Assembly: GCA_035550315.1 (NCBI GenBank) | Contig: DASZPL010000020.1 | Span: forward strand, 1-23,021 | DNA: 23,021 bases | Direction of reading: 5' to 3' | Source: DASZPL01 sp035550315 | Lineage (GTDB): Bacteria > Actinomycetota > Actinomycetes > JAFAQI01 | In this document: one piece after another, positions 21,822 to 23,021 of the stretch | Numbering within the stretch: position 1 is the first letter of the stretch | Layout: every line of letters starts with the position of its first letter | Position numbers and translations under genes: made by a program | Notes under the pieces: generated by a model | Told to the model about the DNA's origin: nothing | The model's database searches: none | Seen by the model: the letters and a program-made list of their open reading frames with translations, nothing else

Positions 21822-23021
21822 GCGATAGCCGAACCGGCCGTTGTAACGGACGATCACGCGCTTTTGCACTGCAAAGGCACCGGCTCCCCGGCCCCGCGTG
21901 TAGATCGGCTCGACATACATGACACCTCCGCCGACCGGGAGCGTCAGTAGGTTGCCGAGAACGACTCGGGAGTGCTGGGTTCGCAGCAATGCGAACCTGC
22001 GGGCGATGCGCGGATCGGACTCAACAGTTTGCTGCACTTGTGCCGGCCCTTCGACGGTGCGGTTGGTCGGGAACTGCAGCACCGTGATCTTGCCGTAGCC
22101 CGGGCCGGGCTGCGAGTCGACGCTGATAAACGCGGCCAGGTTGCGCCGGTCGAGCGTCGCCATCGGCGTTGACAGCGCGAACGTGGCCGGCTTGCGGCCG
22201 TCCGGCGACAGCGTCATGTACGTCGACGGGATCGCCGGACCGCTGGTCGGCGTGGGCCCGGTCGTGGGGTCGGCCGGCACCTTCCAGAAGTCGCTGCCCG
22301 AGTAGAACTGCCGCGGGTCCGTGACGTGGTACTTCGCAAGCAATCCACGCTGCACGTTGAACAGATCCTGCGGGTAGCGCAGGTGTGGCAACAATGCGGC
22401 CGGGATCGCGTGCTGTGGTTCGACCAAGCCCGGGAAGGCCCGCTCCCACATCCGCAGCAACGGGTCCGGCTGCGTGGCCTGGTTCCAGGCGTAGAGATGA
22501 ACCTGGCCGGTGTTGGCGTCGACCGTCGCCTTGACCGAGTTGCGCAGGTAGTTGACCGAGGTGTTCGGCTGCGCGCTCGTCGATCCGTTGGTGACGTACG
22601 TCGTACGAGTCGCCGACCGCAGGTTCACCTGCTGCGAGTACGGATACTTGTTGGTCGACGTGTAGCCGTCGACCACCCACAGCACGTGGCCGCCCGACGC
22701 GACGGGATAGGCGTCGCCGTCGAGGGTCAGCCACGGCGCGACGGCGGCGACCCGCGCGGTCGGGTTGCGCACGGTCAGCAACTGGGAGTCGTGGTTGATG
22801 CCGCTGGAAAACAGGATGCTCGGGTCGCCCAGCTTGATCGAGTAGACCAGCCGGTTGAGCAGCGAGCTGATCGGGATGCCGCCGCCGCCGGTGTGGGTGT
22901 TGTCGACCTGACCGGATCCGGTGGCAGCGGGCCGGTCGAACTCGTGCGGCTTCGATCCGGACGGACCGCCGACGATCGAGTACGACGGGCCGAGCTGGCC
23001 GTAGTAGATCCGCGGGTTGTA
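21777..23021 (-). CDS. UPF0182 family membrane protein, C-terminal part (partial)
   Basis: The frame is open from the window edge to the TAG at 21777-21779, giving 414 residues. It is the C-terminal, extracytoplasmic region of a UPF0182/COG1615 protein, a family of about 900-1000 residues with N-terminal membrane helices that lie outside the window. Recognisable blocks are NPRIYYGQ, PRFRYPQDLF-like LPHLRYPQDLFNVQRGLLAKYHVTD, a DFWKVP box, YGKITVLQFP and the late GGGVMYVEPIYTR with KRVIVRYNGRFGY. The function of the family is unknown. The C-terminus stops at about QALGRP, without the long Ala/Pro-rich or acidic tail I recall in many relatives, and it overlaps the monooxygenase gene by 45 nt. 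Confidence 0.93.
   Translation of the reverse strand, partial: YNPRIYYGQLGPSYSIVGGPSGSKPHEFDRPAATGSGQVDNTHTGGGGIPISSLLNRLVYSIKLGDPSILFSSGINHDSQLLTVRNPTARVAAVAPWLTLDGDAYPVASGGHVLWVVDGYTSTNKYPYSQQVNLRSATRTTYVTNGSTSAQPNTSVNYLRNSVKATVDANTGQVHLYAWNQATQPDPLLRMWERAFPGLVEPQHAIPAALLPHLRYPQDLFNVQRGLLAKYHVTDPRQFYSGSDFWKVPADPTTGPTPTSGPAIPSTYMTLSPDGRKPATFALSTPMATLDRRNLAAFISVDSQPGPGYGKITVLQFPTNRTVEGPAQVQQTVESDPRIARRFALLRTQHSRVVLGNLLTLPVGGGVMYVEPIYTRGRGAGAFAVQKRVIVRYNGRFGYRSTLRGALDQALGRP

Overview
The window is a stretch of high-GC chromosomal DNA from an actinobacterium of the class Actinomycetia. The evidence is the very GC-rich third codon positions, many GTG starts, stop/start overlaps, and a gene set typical of the class. 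That set is tsaD, groES-groEL with CIRCE operators, a BldM-type regulator, a DUF5319 protein, guaB-guaB3, a ChoD-like GMC oxidoreductase and guaA. From memory, rimI-tsaD...groES-groEL1...DUF5319-guaB2-guaB3-choD...guaA is also the order in mycobacteria, and a bldM gene lies close to guaB in Streptomyces. I cannot name the genus. The BldM-like gene hints at a developmentally complex, non-mycobacterial lineage.

Layout. (1) 1-1266: the end of rimI, tsaD (tRNA t6A synthesis) and a 74-residue membrane protein, linked by 4-nt overlaps. (2) 1303-6081: an ECF sigma factor, a membrane-anchored propeller protein in the anti-sigma position, an acyltransferase-3/SGNH O-acyltransferase, a dienelactone-hydrolase-family enzyme and a small DUF6295-like protein, all on the plus strand and tightly packed. 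(3) 6078-8239: groES and a His-tailed GroEL1-type groEL. Each has its own CIRCE operator and promoter, and a perfect 21-bp inverted repeat lies between them. (4) 8290-11985: a BldM-like regulator whose receiver has lost the phospho-acceptor Asp, the DUF5319 gene on the minus strand, then guaB and guaB3. (5) 12014-17829: choD-like oxidoreductase, two minus-strand sulfotransferases, guaA and a Cys-type glutathione peroxidase. (6) 17955-23021: a MenA-like UbiA prenyltransferase, a minus-strand SDR, a VOC protein coupled to a Baeyer-Villiger-type flavin monooxygenase, and the C-terminal part of a UPF0182 membrane protein on the minus strand.

How the genes work together. guaB and guaA catalyse the two steps from IMP to GMP. 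groES/groEL are a chaperonin under HrcA/CIRCE control. The sigma/anti-sigma pair with an envelope acyltransferase looks like a cell-surface modification or stress unit. The two sulfotransferases probably sulfate an unknown metabolite or glycolipid. The VOC/BVMO/SDR group looks like a small oxidative catabolic or tailoring set.

At several starts (groEL, DUF5319, choD, guaA, SDR) a TAnnnT -10-like hexamer lies 6-7 nt upstream of the start codon, which predicts leaderless mRNAs. No stretch over 300 bases lacks a gene. I see no rRNA, tRNA, CRISPR array, transposase or prophage gene, and no clearly new multi-gene system. The most unusual signals are the groES-groEL intergenic architecture, the degenerate receiver, the Cys cluster in the ChoD-like enzyme and the Cys-less GuaB3.
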